This document shows, piece after piece, positions 21,929 through 33,011 of a DNA stretch of 64,000 nt. Where the stretch lies: contig NOKP01000008.1 in the NCBI GenBank assembly GCA_002682825.1, positions 1,041,595-1,105,594 on the forward strand, given 5' to 3'. The first letter of the stretch is position 1. Every line of letters begins with the position of its first letter. The translations under genes were made by a program, and so were the position numbers. This DNA is from Neonectria sp. B-13. Lineage: Eukaryota; Ascomycota; Sordariomycetes; Hypocreales; Nectriaceae. The notes under the pieces were generated by a model. That model saw only the letters and a program-made list of their open reading frames with translations. It had not been told where the DNA came from and did not search any database.

Positions 21929-23482
21929 TTAATATAGACGGACTGAAGTCCGATAGAATTGCCCTTGCTCGCTCACTTGACCCCCCCTTGGCCAACAAAC
22001 GCCCATTCGACAACAGTCGTCCTTGTGATGTATGCCGTCTTTGATAGGCCCGCATTCTTCCAGATGCTTCTTGAAAGTTCTCATGATGTAATCTCTCTCG
22101 TAATGGTTCGGCCACTGATCACTCTCCCGACACCCGACGCAGCGGAAGCCCCATTCATCGTTCTTACTCCGCCTATTAAGCCAAGGTACCCTCGTGACAG
22201 TCGCAAAGCGCAACTTCTTCATGAGACTCATCTCATCCATTTTGGCTAGCCATTCTCTAAACTTAGCGTCGCCATATTCGTCTTGTTTGTGCTGGTCATC
22301 CTGGGTGTGTTGTTTGCCATGGGCAGGAGGCTTGTATTGGACGTGCTGACCCTTTTGAGCGTACTGTTCGTCCTGGGCATTCTGTTCGCCTTTGTCGTAG
22401 TCTTCGCCATTGGCGTCCGTGTCGCTCTCTGGCTCCTGAGTGCTAATGCTCTCATTGTCACTATCCTCCAATGGATCATGGCACTCTTCACCCCGCCACT
22501 TTGTTGCCTCTCGCAGCTTTCTCCTACCCCACGCCTCCATTCTGCGAGCATTTTGCTTCTTGAAATATGCCTTCCTGCTGGGCCTTGTCGCCGTCCATTT
22601 TGCGGCCCTTTCCAATTCCAGCCTGTCTTCACGTCTTCTGATACGTGTCTCGTAAAGTCTCAGGACATCATCATCGACCGTTGCCACGTAAGCCATCATG
22701 GCCGAATGAGATCCATGGTGAGCAATCCCTGCTTGGTACGAAGCATCGCGGTCAATGATAGTCACATAGTCTGCCCTATCGACCGCATCATAGCTGCCTG
22801 GGTAGCTTTGAATTTGAGGCAAGGTGGACAGCATCTCTGGCGTAAGACCGAACTCCTTCACTGCGTCCATCTCTCTCATTGGCGCATATTCGTCTTTCTC
22901 CTGAAGGCATCGCCAACAGACCCTTCGGAAGGTAATAAGATGCATGTAACCCCCGAAGTCCTGGCAGTCGTTGCACTGGCTGGCGCATAATCTTTTGAAC
23001 AATGTTTGAAGCGTAATGGCGTGAGAATTCTTGACAGCACGGATACTTCGGAGTGCGTCGTGTGCTTGCTCGTTGACGACCTTGAACTGGGGGTGATTGT
23101 TGACCACTTCGAACAATCGTCGGTTCACTGCTTTGACCTGATCAATAGCAGCGATGTCGGAGTGCAGGATGATGCCATTGAGAATTTCAGTGGGAACCCG
23201 TTCCAGGCTACTAGCCTTAGATGTTGGGAGACCGATCGTGGCTGGAGCAACAAAGCGAACCTTGCCACGGTGCCGCAGTGGTAGGTAATCGCTAACCGTA
23301 CAACAACCCTTTGGACGAAAATGTGCCAACATCAACAGTCCATTGGCAATTCCAACCTCGGACGCGGTCAGTTCGTGGGGCAACTTTTGGTCCGTGTCGG
23401 CAGGCTGGGCGCATTGCCACAAGTGGGCGGCATTGTCGGCATGAGGACCAAGCACGTTGGCACCGCCCAGCTTACGCTTCAT
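21929..23482 (-). CDS. F-box protein with Cys-rich motif and Gln-rich linker (517 aa)
   Basis: Single exon from the ATG at 23482-23480. Residues about 92-130 form an F-box (SLERVPTEILNGIILHSDIA). A Cys cluster at about 172-200 (CASQCNDCQDFGG followed by RVCWRCL) suggests a small zinc-binding element, an arrangement I associate with a fungal F-box subfamily. A low-complexity segment around residues 370-405 has a repeated Q-H/N-x-Q pattern (EQNAQDEQYAQKGQHVQ). Another CVGC pair is present near the C-terminus, followed by an H/C-containing region. Family role: SCF ubiquitin-ligase substrate receptor; target unknown. Confidence 0.7.
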   Translation of the reverse strand: MKRKLGGANVLGPHADNAAHLWQCAQPADTDQKLPHELTASEVGIANGLLMLAHFRPKGCCTVSDYLPLRHRGKVRFVAPATIGLPTSKASSLERVPTEILNGIILHSDIAAIDQVKAVNRRLFEVVNNHPQFKVVNEQAHDALRSIRAVKNSHAITLQTLFKRLCASQCNDCQDFGGYMHLITFRRVCWRCLQEKDEYAPMREMDAVKEFGLTPEMLSTLPQIQSYPGSYDAVDRADYVTIIDRDASYQAGIAHHGSHSAMMAYVATVDDDVLRLYETRIRRREDRLELERAAKWTATRPSRKAYFKKQNARRMEAWGRRKLREATKWRGEECHDPLEDSDNESISTQEPESDTDANGEDYDKGEQNAQDEQYAQKGQHVQYKPPAHGKQHTQDDQHKQDEYGDAKFREWLAKMDEMSLMKKLRFATVTRVPWLNRRSKNDEWGFRCVGCRESDQWPNHYERDYIMRTFKKHLEECGPIKDGIHHKDDCCRMGVCWPRGGQVSEQGQFYRTSVRLY

Positions 23483-25095
23483 TGTAAAAACAAGAGTATG
23501 TACTGGAAAAGATAGAGTAGGGTTTTGACGTTCAATCCACGATGACCTGCGTTGCCTTCAGTAACAGAATCGTGGAGAATTAGGCGTATCGCCATTCATT
23601 TATTCTTCGTCAGACTACTCAATCACTCAGCAAAAGACATAATCTGTGAAACCTTCGCCGTCTATTGTTTTCTTCTCCATCAGATGACTCGATTGATAAC
23701 GTCAAGAGGTTACATACGTGGTCAAGGGTTCGGAATTTAGTGCGGTGGCGCACATGTTCTTTGTTCACGTCCGACAGTCAAAGACGACAATAGATACGCC
23801 TCTTTGTTTATGTTTACCACCGCTCACGGTCCACTTGGGACCAAACATGCCCTGCTCGAGATGTGATTGGGTGTCTATGGCTGAGCTTGTTATTGTGAAA
23901 TCGGCGTTGGCATGCATACCGCACGGCAGGTCGCCAGCAGTGCATTTGGGTTGATCGGCTTCGACTTTGTTGGTTAGATGGGTCACGGTAAACAATCCCT
24001 GCTGTTTCTTTTTTCGGACTCCCCGTGCATGGGAGACGATTTGGTACTCTGGTATCATCGAATGGATCATCTTCGTTGCCGGGGAGAGGCTCCGTGATCT
24101 GGATGCGGAATGATTGTTTATGTGTCAAGCTCTTCCGACAGTCAATAGACCGCTACACCAAAATAAGGTTCCCTACTCTTGTGTAGGTCATGTTGCGTAT
24201 TGTTGGTCCGTGGGATTCTCAACAACAAGGAGATACACCAGGAAAACAACCGCACTGCCGGGCAACAGGGCATGCGTCAACTTACGCTACAGGTACAGTT
24301 GATACTACTCTAGGTAGTTAGGCACTGAAGTGTTGAGGTGACTTTCTCTCAGGCTGTTTGCCTTGATCAGGCAGTCCCGCGCAGACAATTGTTGTTTGCC
24401 TTTTCCGTACGAACCAACCTTGGCGCGTTTGCGTCCTCGCCTATTGATCGACGTGGCACGTTGAGTGCATGCAGTCAGGCTCTGCTCAAGATTCGACTGC
24501 CAACTCGTGACCTAGTTTGCAAGTATAGCCAGGTGAAGTCCGCTTGAAAGATACTTCTATCAATCACTCAACTCTTGCCGATATCCAATATTGACCACAG
24601 TTTCCACGCAAACCATGCAGTCCTCAGGACGGAGCAATCACCGTAAAGCTTCACAGTCGGCGTTACTCAAGCCTGTTCTGGTTGATGCTTTTTGGGCGGT
24701 GCGTTGGAGTTAATTCTTTCGTTTGTCCGTTTTGACAATTTGGGCTACATTGTTGTGCTTCGAACTGTCATTCTGGGCTTCTCAATGCAAACTTGGAATA
24801 ATCACTGGCTTGAAGTTACTGGACATTCTGGTACTGAGTATTACAATATATTAGGGCGGTGTATTAATTCTCTATATATCTTATCTTGCTCAACCTATCG
24901 ATCTGTAGGATCAGTAACCGATATGTATGAATGTCTTCTTCCACAATTTTGAGAATTTTGGGTCTTACCTCCGGGATGTATAATCTTCATGAAATCAGAA
25001 GAGGACTTAATGATGCATAAACCCCGCCCGTTTGGGGGATCAGCCGTGATTGGAGGAGATAGCAGACGTGAGTGCATCCTTGTATAGCTAGGTCT
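23483..25095. other. Intergenic, no gene seen
   Basis: 1.6 kb with only short, motif-free frames on both strands. Confidence 0.5.
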
Positions 25096-25665
25096 TCATT
25101 GATGGAGTGTCCCGTTTATATAGGCCTTAAATGCCTCGTCCACGACCCTTTGGGTAATCTCATGGTGAACTTTGTCAATAATTTTGGAGGTAAAGGGCAT
25201 CATCATGGTATTGGCATCGGTGAGGACCTCCTCGACCAAGTCCCACTCGTCTCCCGCTTCGGTATTTGAGCTGGACGTGGTGCTCTCCGAATTGGCAGGG
25301 GACCCAGCGCCCCGGCGACGAACGGTCCATCGCGCCCAGACGATAGTGCCGATGTAGTGGTCGGCGCGAGAGGAAATGCCATCGGGGATGCACTGGAAGA
25401 TGACAGGCCACTTGATCGACCTAGTGATGCCCGGGATGAGCTGCGTGACCTCGTGGACCTGGAAGCTACGGACGGAGGCGTCCCAGGGGCCAAAGAAGGG
25501 GTCGTTCGCCGTAGAGCTGGGGTCGGCAGGGATCTCGTCAAAGCCGACGACGTGCTCATTATGGCGCAAGGTTGGGGCGTACGTCTGGAGAAAGGCGACG
25601 ACAATGTGTGGAGGCAGAGTGCCAGGGATTGGGATGGAGACGAATGTACGGTGCTGTGACCGCAT
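25096..25665 (-). CDS. DUF7053-like protein (189 aa)
   Basis: Single exon from the ATG at 25665-25663. The pattern is that of small fungal proteins assigned to DUF7053 as I recall them: an opening MRSQHRTFVSIPIPGTLPPH, a central strand-rich part (TQLIPGITRSIKWPVIFQ) and a charged C-terminal helix after a Ser/Thr-rich loop (SESTTSSSNTEAGDEWDLVE). These proteins are thought to have a START-like lipid- or ligand-binding fold, but no function is established to my knowledge. No signal peptide or membrane segment. The family assignment is from memory and should be tested by a profile search. Confidence 0.6.
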   Translation of the reverse strand: MRSQHRTFVSIPIPGTLPPHIVVAFLQTYAPTLRHNEHVVGFDEIPADPSSTANDPFFGPWDASVRSFQVHEVTQLIPGITRSIKWPVIFQCIPDGISSRADHYIGTIVWARWTVRRRGAGSPANSESTTSSSNTEAGDEWDLVEEVLTDANTMMMPFTSKIIDKVHHEITQRVVDEAFKAYINGTLHQ

Positions 25666-27035
25666 CGCCGCTTTGGTGTCCGTTTCGTATACGAAAGATG
25701 CCTTAGTAGTGGGTGTATCGCCACCGTCCCTTGGTATCCTTGCAGGGAGTTGGCGTGCGTGTTTGGGAGTCGCAGGTGAGCAAGCACAGGCTGGGCAGAG
25801 ATGAGGGGTACCCAGGCCCGCTAGGCCACTCCACTTACGTGGCGCTATCTCACGTGTTAGATGCAGAGAAATATCCGTAGGTACAGGTTGGACTAAGTTG
25901 CTCTGTACGGAGACACGCGACCGGTCAGATGGGTGTGGCTGATTAAGCTATCAAACTAGATCTTCTCCCACCAAACTAGCATCACCTTTAGTAATATTTA
26001 CCCCAATTTTACACATGGCTCTATAATTATTGTCGGTAACCTTAGTTATTCGTCGACGAAATCTGCCGAATTGCTCCACCCAATGTCCCAGGCGAAAAGG
26101 ATGTTTGAGAGTAACATGATCCGGACCTTGCAATGCTATAGATTGAAAGATCCCACGAAATAGCCAAATCGTGACAAGTATTGCTAATCTTGTAGCTCGA
26201 CCACCGATCTTTCTCTCCGGGTACGCACTCAACGATATATCACTGAGCGAGAGTCTCTGCCGAGCAGCATATTTCCCGACAGAGCCAATCTCTCTAGATC
26301 AGCTAGTAAGCGTTGATGGAATTTCAAGATGTCTCCGAGACAGAAACGGCTACCGATGGTCTTCCTGACTGGGACGTTCCCGACATGAGCGCAATTCTGA
26401 ATAGCTGAGTTGAGGGAAAACCATCTACATGTATGTCTGGGACGAACTCTTGAGAAGGCTACTTCTGAACTAATCTCTTGTTCCTGTTCACTCGCTTATA
26501 TTATATTTTAACCTTATACCTGTTAACGAATTGTTTCAGCATACAGAAACAGGATCTTAAGTTGAAAGTGCGACTAGCTAGCTAATTGACGGATATCGGT
26601 CCAAACCAACAGCGAAAAAATGCGGCAATTATTCGAAGATGATCCACTGGAAGAATACGAATGACTTGGGTAATTACGTAGTCTAAAGGATAGTATTTTT
26701 CCTGTACTTTGAGTAGGTCCCGTGATGTCGGGACTGTTCGGAGCTACGAGACTTATCAATCTGCACTGCCTTAAGTATCTAGGCCTCTTTTGGCAATTTA
26801 CTGGTCATCTGTGCCCCACAACCACAGACGTGCATTACACGCCTGAAACATCCCTTGTGACCTTGTCATGTCAACCTACGTCCATGTCACTTGGAACACT
26901 GTGCTCATGATCGTGTGTTCACCTCGGCCTTGCCCGCTCGCTCAACGAAGGCATACATCGTTCCTCGACAACTCATTTTCTTCGTGTCCTTGAGTATCGC
27001 TGTGCAAGACAGCGCACCTCGACTCCATTTCAACC
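25666..27035. other. Intergenic, no gene seen
   Basis: Shared upstream region of the DUF7053-like gene and the ferric-reductase-type gene (divergent). AT-rich around 25.95-26.7 kb, with no supported frame. Confidence 0.5.
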
Positions 27036-28928
27036 ATGACGTTCCCGAAGGGCCCCAAGCCAATAAAGCCGAGGCAACTTGTCAACGAATGGGTTTTGAA
27101 GGTGTATGCTGGTGCACTCTTGGTCCTGATACTTCTTTTCGCACTTCTGTATTGGGGGCGTCTCATCACAGTCAGGTGTCGATGTTCCTCGTCACCAGTT
27201 TTGCGACGACTGCCAGGCTTTCGGACCTTTTCAAGAACATCTCGGTAACATATAAGAAGCTTGAGACTACCAAGCACCGACTAACAGTGCCAAGGAGGCT
27301 GAGGAGCTATGCAATCTGCCCAATACCTGGGTTTCCGACCCTAGGACACGCCGTTTTGGCTGCGACCTATGTGACTGTCAATATCACTTTGTGCACTGTC
27401 AGGCTTGACGCCGGTAAATTGAGCAATCCAGCCGCTAGGCTAGGGTGGTATGCCTTCTGCCTGACTTGCTTTCCTAAGCTCTGCTAATTCAGATACGCCT
27501 CAGGATGACTGCTGCCAACATAACATTAGCAGTGTTCCTTGGCCTGAGAAATACTCCCTTACGTCTATTGACCGCGGCAACCCATAACCGCCTCAACTTC
27601 CCTCATCGTATTGTTGGATACACAGCCATCGCGCAGATGCTACTTCACGCAATCCTGTACATGATGCGTTTTGGTAGCAAAAACCGATGGGATGTCTTCC
27701 TAAACCGCCCCAACCTCGAAGGCTCCATATCCGGTGCGGGGATGCTAATCCTATTCCTCGGCATATTCCGGCATCAGAATTATGAGGTCTTCTACGTTAG
27801 TCACGTCCTAGGTGCTATCGTGACTATTCTGTTTGCTGCGCTCCATCGGCCGTTTTGGGTAAACAGAATCCCAATAATCATGGTAATTGCTGCTACAATA
27901 TGGACTTTCGACCGCCTGTTGCGAGGAGCAAACCTTCTATTCAACTTTCGTAACAATACAGCTACTATTTTCCCCCTTCCTAATGGCGGAATTCGATTAG
28001 TCCTGGAGAAGCCGCTAGGTGGCTCAAATCCTGGATTACACTGTTTCGTGTGGATTCCTAGCATTCGGCCTTTCGAAACACACCCATTCAGTATTGTATC
28101 AAATACAGCTGCAGGGATTGAGTTAGTCTTGAAGACACACGCGGGATTCACCAAAGACCTTTACGAGTATGCATTTTCAAGCCCTGGCAGACCTGTCAAA
28201 GCCTCCGTTGAAGGGCCATACGGCTCGCTCCCGGACCTGCAACACTTCGAGAGAATTATCTTCATTGCTGGTGGAAGTGGAGCCGCTTTCACCTTCGGTT
28301 TGGCAAACAAGTTGCTCTCGCAGCTCGAGCCAGGATCATCACAACTCTTGGACTTCATCTGGACAGTGCGAGAGAAAGGTAACTTCATTCCTTACGCTTC
28401 AAAGATCCAATACTCATTTATTTCTCTTTAGAGAACCTCATCTGGTTCTCCGAGCACTTGGATGAATTAGCCAGTCACCCATCGTATGTGAGGGTGGTTT
28501 TGCATGTAACCGGAGAGTCAACTGCCAACTATGCCCTTGACTATTCTTCCGCTGGTATCAATACGCCACTTCTCATAGCCTCTGGAGACTTCTTCTCTCA
28601 AATGAGTCGGGGCGAGCCAGCCGAATCACTACGTCGTCTTAAATTAAGCACTCGACAGGATAGCCCAAGAGAGGAAGAACATGACCATCCCCGGGATGAG
28701 ACACATGCATCAAGAGACTTAGAAAGTCGGTTCGACATCAGGTATGAGCGGTTAAGTGTTCACAAAGTCATTCACGAAACGGTGGAATCAGTCGAGATCA
28801 ACCAACATCTGCTTGTTGCTGTCTGTGGTCCCAAGTCGCTGGTAGCCGACGTGATGAACACCGCGGGAGCCTGTATCCGCTCTGATGGACCGAACATAGA
28901 AGTACATTGCGAGAGCTTTGACCTTTAA
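27036..28928 (+). CDS. Ferric-reductase-type transmembrane flavocytochrome (FRE/NOX superfamily)
   Basis: Model join(27036..27176,27257..27447,27504..28378,28432..28928), 567 aa, sum divisible by three. An N-terminal membrane helix (VYAGALLVLILLFALLYWG) precedes the heme core. Two His pairs spaced by 13 residues (His145/His159 and His211/His225) fit bis-heme coordination. The FAD-binding motif HPFSIV is at 304-309. NADPH-binding motifs are IAGGSGAAFTFG and the C-terminal CGPKSLV. Family role: moves electrons from cytosolic NADPH across the membrane to extracellular ferric iron or another acceptor. It lacks the long extracellular N-terminus of many fungal FREs. Introns 3 and 4 junctions are firm; the first intron (GTGTCG donor) is the least certain. 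It lies 465 bp from a convergent Old Yellow Enzyme gene. Confidence 0.85.
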
Positions 28929-29393
28929 GCACTGGGAATGGCAAGAAACGGTTGGTCTTCGACACGCTTTTGACCCACGGCATATCTCCGTGAGACGCCC
29001 CGTTGCTTGGGCACCAAGTACTAAATGGGCAAAGCTCAGGCATTCACGCGTGTGCCCTTCTTAATAATAGCAGAGGGACCTATAGAGCTCAAAGTTAAAC
29101 GCCCATCGCTTTCCAGATAAGAGAGCAGCGTGTACATGAACTTCAGTCTTTAATTGATTGACCTCTTATAATGGACACTTATTTGGCAACTTTTTGTCCT
29201 ACTTTCAGCGAGATATGTATCTATTGACCGCACCTTGCGTTCAGGAGCCAAACAAACCGTAGCTGACCTCATCGTTTCGTTTTCAAGATTAAGCCACTAC
29301 CAAGGTGAAGGGGCAAGCGGGCCGAAAAGATGAACCCAGCTCAGACTCTAATCTATACTCTGCTGGATACATGAACTATCGCCAAACGAACAC

Positions 29394-30792
29394 CTAGATA
29401 GCAGCTGCCGGCCAGTCGTTATAATTCTCATCTGCGTTCTTTCCCGGCCCGTAATAAACTGCAGGACCTCGATCATTCGTACTGAACGGGACACCATGCT
29501 TGATGCGAGCGACAACATCCTGACACGGTCAGCATAAACTCCAACAGTGCAATATCGAGCATTTCTACCCACTGGGTTACAGATAAATGGCCTCCCAAAC
29601 GTGATCATGTCAAGTTGACCTCCATTTATAAGTTCTTCAGCTTCCTCCACCGTGTAGTCCTGATTAGCCATAAGAATCGAAGGGCTTCCGGGAAACTTGA
29701 CGAGTTTGCCAAAATCAAGGACAGGGTCATAGCCTGGGGGAATTGGATAGCCTTCGGGTCGGGTAAACAGGTCTACAGTGCCCTTGTGAGGACCAGTGCC
29801 GCGACGGGTAATGTTGATGATTCCAATCTTTTGCTTGACCAGCTCGTGGATCAAGTAGGTGTATACCTCCTTCATCTCATCGAATTGAACCAAACTGTCG
29901 TTGAGAAAGTCTGTGGGGTTAAGCTTCACACAAATGAATTCTGGCCCACCAAAAATCTCCGCGATGGCATCCGCCACCTCCAGTGTGAAGCGGCATCTGT
30001 TCTCAACAGATCCGCCATACTTGTCCGTTCGTTTGTTTGCCCGGCTGTTTACTATATTAGCGAAAAGTGACAGCATCTACGAGAATACTCACCTGTTCAA
30101 GAATTGATGGGGCAAGTAACCTCTATAATCGAGACAGAGGTTAGTTGTCTAGCGAGTATTTGGAAAGAAGGATTCATACCCTTGAGCTAGCAGCTCTACG
30201 CCATCAAAACCAGCACTCTTGGCCAGCTGACAGGCACGGCGATAAGTCCTTATGACCTCGTTGACATTCTCAATAGCCTCTACGTTGGCTGTATGTCCCT
30301 GCGATGAACCAAATTTGATTTAGCAGTCTGATGCTACAGTAGCGGTTCTAGGGCAACACGTACAGGTTGTCCAGGCAAATCACGATACTTGCCATCTTTG
30401 GCCTGGATAGCGGATGGGGCTAGAACACGCCTGCCATGTTCTTTCATGATAGGCATCTGATCATGCTGGCAACGGCCCGCATGCCAGGCTTGGAAGAAGA
30501 TTTTGCCCTCGGCCTCGTGGACAGCATCGGTCACCTTGCGCCAGGCATCGGCATGATCTTGGGTAATCATGAACGGGGTGTGTGTCCAGTCAAAACCGGC
30601 CCAGTCCACTAAGGTACCTTCACTCACGAGAAGGCCAGTGCCATGCTTGGCTCGATCTGCGTAGTGTTTGACCTGCGTCGGGCCCGGTTTGTTGTCGTCG
30701 AAACAGCGGTTGCGAGTCATAGAACCCATGACGACGCGGTTCCTCAAAGGGACTTTTCCGCCAACGACAATAGGCTCCAGAAGGCTAGACAT
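29394..30792 (-). CDS. Old Yellow Enzyme family NADH:flavin oxidoreductase
   Basis: Model complement(join(29394..29519,29573..30044,30093..30122,30180..30298,30364..30792)), 391 aa, phases exact; it includes a 30-nt exon. Start ATG at 30792-30790. FMN-binding TIM-barrel signatures: LRNRVVMGSMTRNR near the N-terminus, FFQAWHAGR, FLN joined to SRANKRTDKYGGS across an intron, and MITFGRPFICNP near the C-terminus, followed by the usual small last exon. The expected His-x-x-Asn pair that binds the phenolate or carbonyl ligand (HSAN/HGAN-GYL in classical members) reads LAQG-GYL here, while the adjacent Tyr is kept. Family role: NAD(P)H-dependent reduction of activated C=C bonds. The divergent Zn2Cys6 gene shares its promoter region. 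Confidence 0.88.
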
Positions 30793-31301
30793 GGTAGTGA
30801 TATATGTATATATGTAGTGAACTATGAAGAACAAGAGGTGTATTGATGTTGAGTTGGGAATGTGGAAAAGCATGTAAGGGGATAAGAAAGTCAGTCAACG
30901 CGAGGAGTCTTCTATTTAAGCTGATTATGACGGCCTAGTTAGCTCAATTATATCCCGAGCTTAGCGATCACAAAACCAGTGCTGTCATGGACAGTCGGGC
31001 TCAAGTTTCCCATCATGAGAGTGATCAGTTCAGCAGAGCTGCGCCCTCCAGCATTCCGTCGAGCTGGCAAATCATACGTGGGCATTTCCGATGCCTGCGG
31101 AGCCGTGGCCGCACCTTGCACAGCTTGTAGCCAATGAAAGCCTCGCTATTCCGATATCCACTTGCTTTCCCGCTGTCGGAATCCCGCTTCAAAGAGCAAC
31201 ATCCGCATTCTACCTCGATCCACCTTTCTTTCTCCTCCTGCATCATTCCCAACTGGTTTCAAATCAAGCTCTCCCTCGTCTTTCAAATTCCCTTTGTGGA
31301 A
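30793..31301. promoter_or_regulatory. Shared divergent promoter region (OYE / Zn2Cys6 regulator)
   Basis: 509 bp between the starts of the OYE gene (minus) and the Zn2Cys6 gene (plus). No inverted CGG triplet pair of textbook spacing could be assigned with confidence. The head-to-head layout suggests local regulation, which is an inference. Confidence 0.45.
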
Positions 31302-33011
31302 ATGAAGGCGCCGAGATCATGTCGTCAGTGCCGCGGGTCCAAGCGTAAATGCACTCGGCCAGGCCCCGGCGAGCCCTGTGACTCGTGTAAGCGGAGACGC
31401 TTACAGTGTGGTTCCGACTTGAGAAGACGACTCCCGGGCTACGAGTTGGATGAAAATGACCTGGAAAACAAAAGGGACTCCGTTTCACCCCTCAAAAGCG
31501 GCAAGAACAATACACCCCTGCTCCCAGGTCTGTCCTGGGAGATGGCTGCGGAGTTTGTTGAGTACTACCTCGGAGAAGTCCACGGCCGACCTCATTGCAT
31601 CTTCCATCCAGGAACGGTGCGGGCCCAGCTAAAAAATGGCAGTATTGGAAACAGTTTACTATACGCCCTCTGTGCTATCGGGTCCAAGTTTTCTCCGCTT
31701 CCTGACAGACGAGTGCTGGAAGCTCGTTTGACCGCAGAGGCAAAGCGACTAGTTCAAGCAGACCTCGAAAATACCTGCATCGAGAACATCCAGGCCTGCG
31801 TGTTGCTGGCTCTTCTAAGTGCCGGCAACTGCCAGACTTCCTCCGCAGCACTCTTCGCTCGTGCGTGTCCCGCTTACCTGTTTAGACTAGTCGTGGCATC
31901 GAGGCATTTGCTGATCGAGAGGGATAGGTGTTGCCACTAGCATGTCCGAGGTCATGCATCTTGACCCTCAGTCGGAGAACAGCTCCGTCATCGTTCATGA
32001 GACCTTGTTAAGGATCCGGTGGTCACTATATGTGATAGATCGTTGGTGTTTCTCAGGGCTCGGCCTGCCTCGTCATATGGATTACGTCGACATTTCTTCT
32101 CAGCTACCCATGGACGACTTTACCTTTGATTCGCTTGCGTATGACCAAATAACTCTCAATGCCCCCTGTCAGCCCGGCATCTTTGCCCACATGGTAATAT
32201 TAGTCCACCAATTTGGTCCGATTCAGGACATCAATCGGATCATTGCTAGAGGTAGCATGGATGTTACCGAACTGGGGCAGCGAGTGGAACACATCGGACG
32301 GCAACTGGAGTCATGGAAGGAAACGCTTCCGGCTGACATACAGATGACCGTACAAAACCTACACAGCCAACAGCAAGATGGTCAAGGTGGGCCTTTTGTC
32401 GCCCTCCACCTCGCATATCACCATTTTTCGACGCTCTTATACTTTCATTTCCTAGAGAAAGAGCAGTCTACCTCCGCATCAGGCGTTTATGCATCTCGTT
32501 GCAAATCTCACGCCGCATCTTTTAGCAGTCTACTTCATCTCTCCCGGCAGATGAAGGGATGTGAGCCAAATTACCCAACCATTGCGCAAATGACGACAGT
32601 CTCTTCATCGGTCCTGGTACACACCCTTCTGTTTGGCGACCTCCAAGAGCTTCAGAAAGCTCGCCGGGATCTCAACATGAACTTCGAGGGCCTTCTAGAG
32701 CTTCAGAAATACTGGCCACTCACAGAGCCTATGGTAGGATGAGACATTGCTATCCATGCACCGAGACTGACGTGCTGTAGATTGATTGGCTGATCGCATT
32801 TCAAAAGACTTGCCTTCTGTCGACAGAATCTCAAAGGCTAGACGGATGGATGGTCAGATTTCTGCTAGAACACTCTCTTGGTCTTCAACGGAGGGATACG
32901 TCTATTTTCACGTCAAGCGTGGATGTGCAACCGGAGAATGTATTGTCTAAAGCCAAACAGTTGACAGCATTGGGCCGGTATACCGACTTTCTGTCATTCC
33001 AGTCGGACTGA
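31302..33011 (+). CDS. Zn2Cys6 fungal transcription factor (531 aa)
   Basis: Model join(31302..31860,31928..32733,32781..33011), sum divisible by three; the last exon encodes a helical C-terminus ending in FLSFQSD. The N-terminal Zn2Cys6 cluster spans SCRQCRGSKRKC, then CDSCKRRRLQC. The middle-homology region (fungal_trans) follows, with NSLLYALCAIGSKFSP, then VMHLDPQSENSS joined across intron 1 and LRIRWSLYVIDRWCFSGLGL. Family role: sequence-specific activator binding CGG triplets, often controlling neighbouring genes. Start: the ATG directly before the zinc cluster; the frame is open further upstream but without need. It is divergent from the OYE gene and near the ferric-reductase-type gene, so these are its likeliest local targets. 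Confidence 0.87.

Noticed and set aside
22283..22990. Hydrophobic plus-strand frame opposite the second F-box gene
   Set aside because: Hydrophobicity arises from reading a Gln/Asp/Lys-rich coding strand in antisense; no start context or motif.
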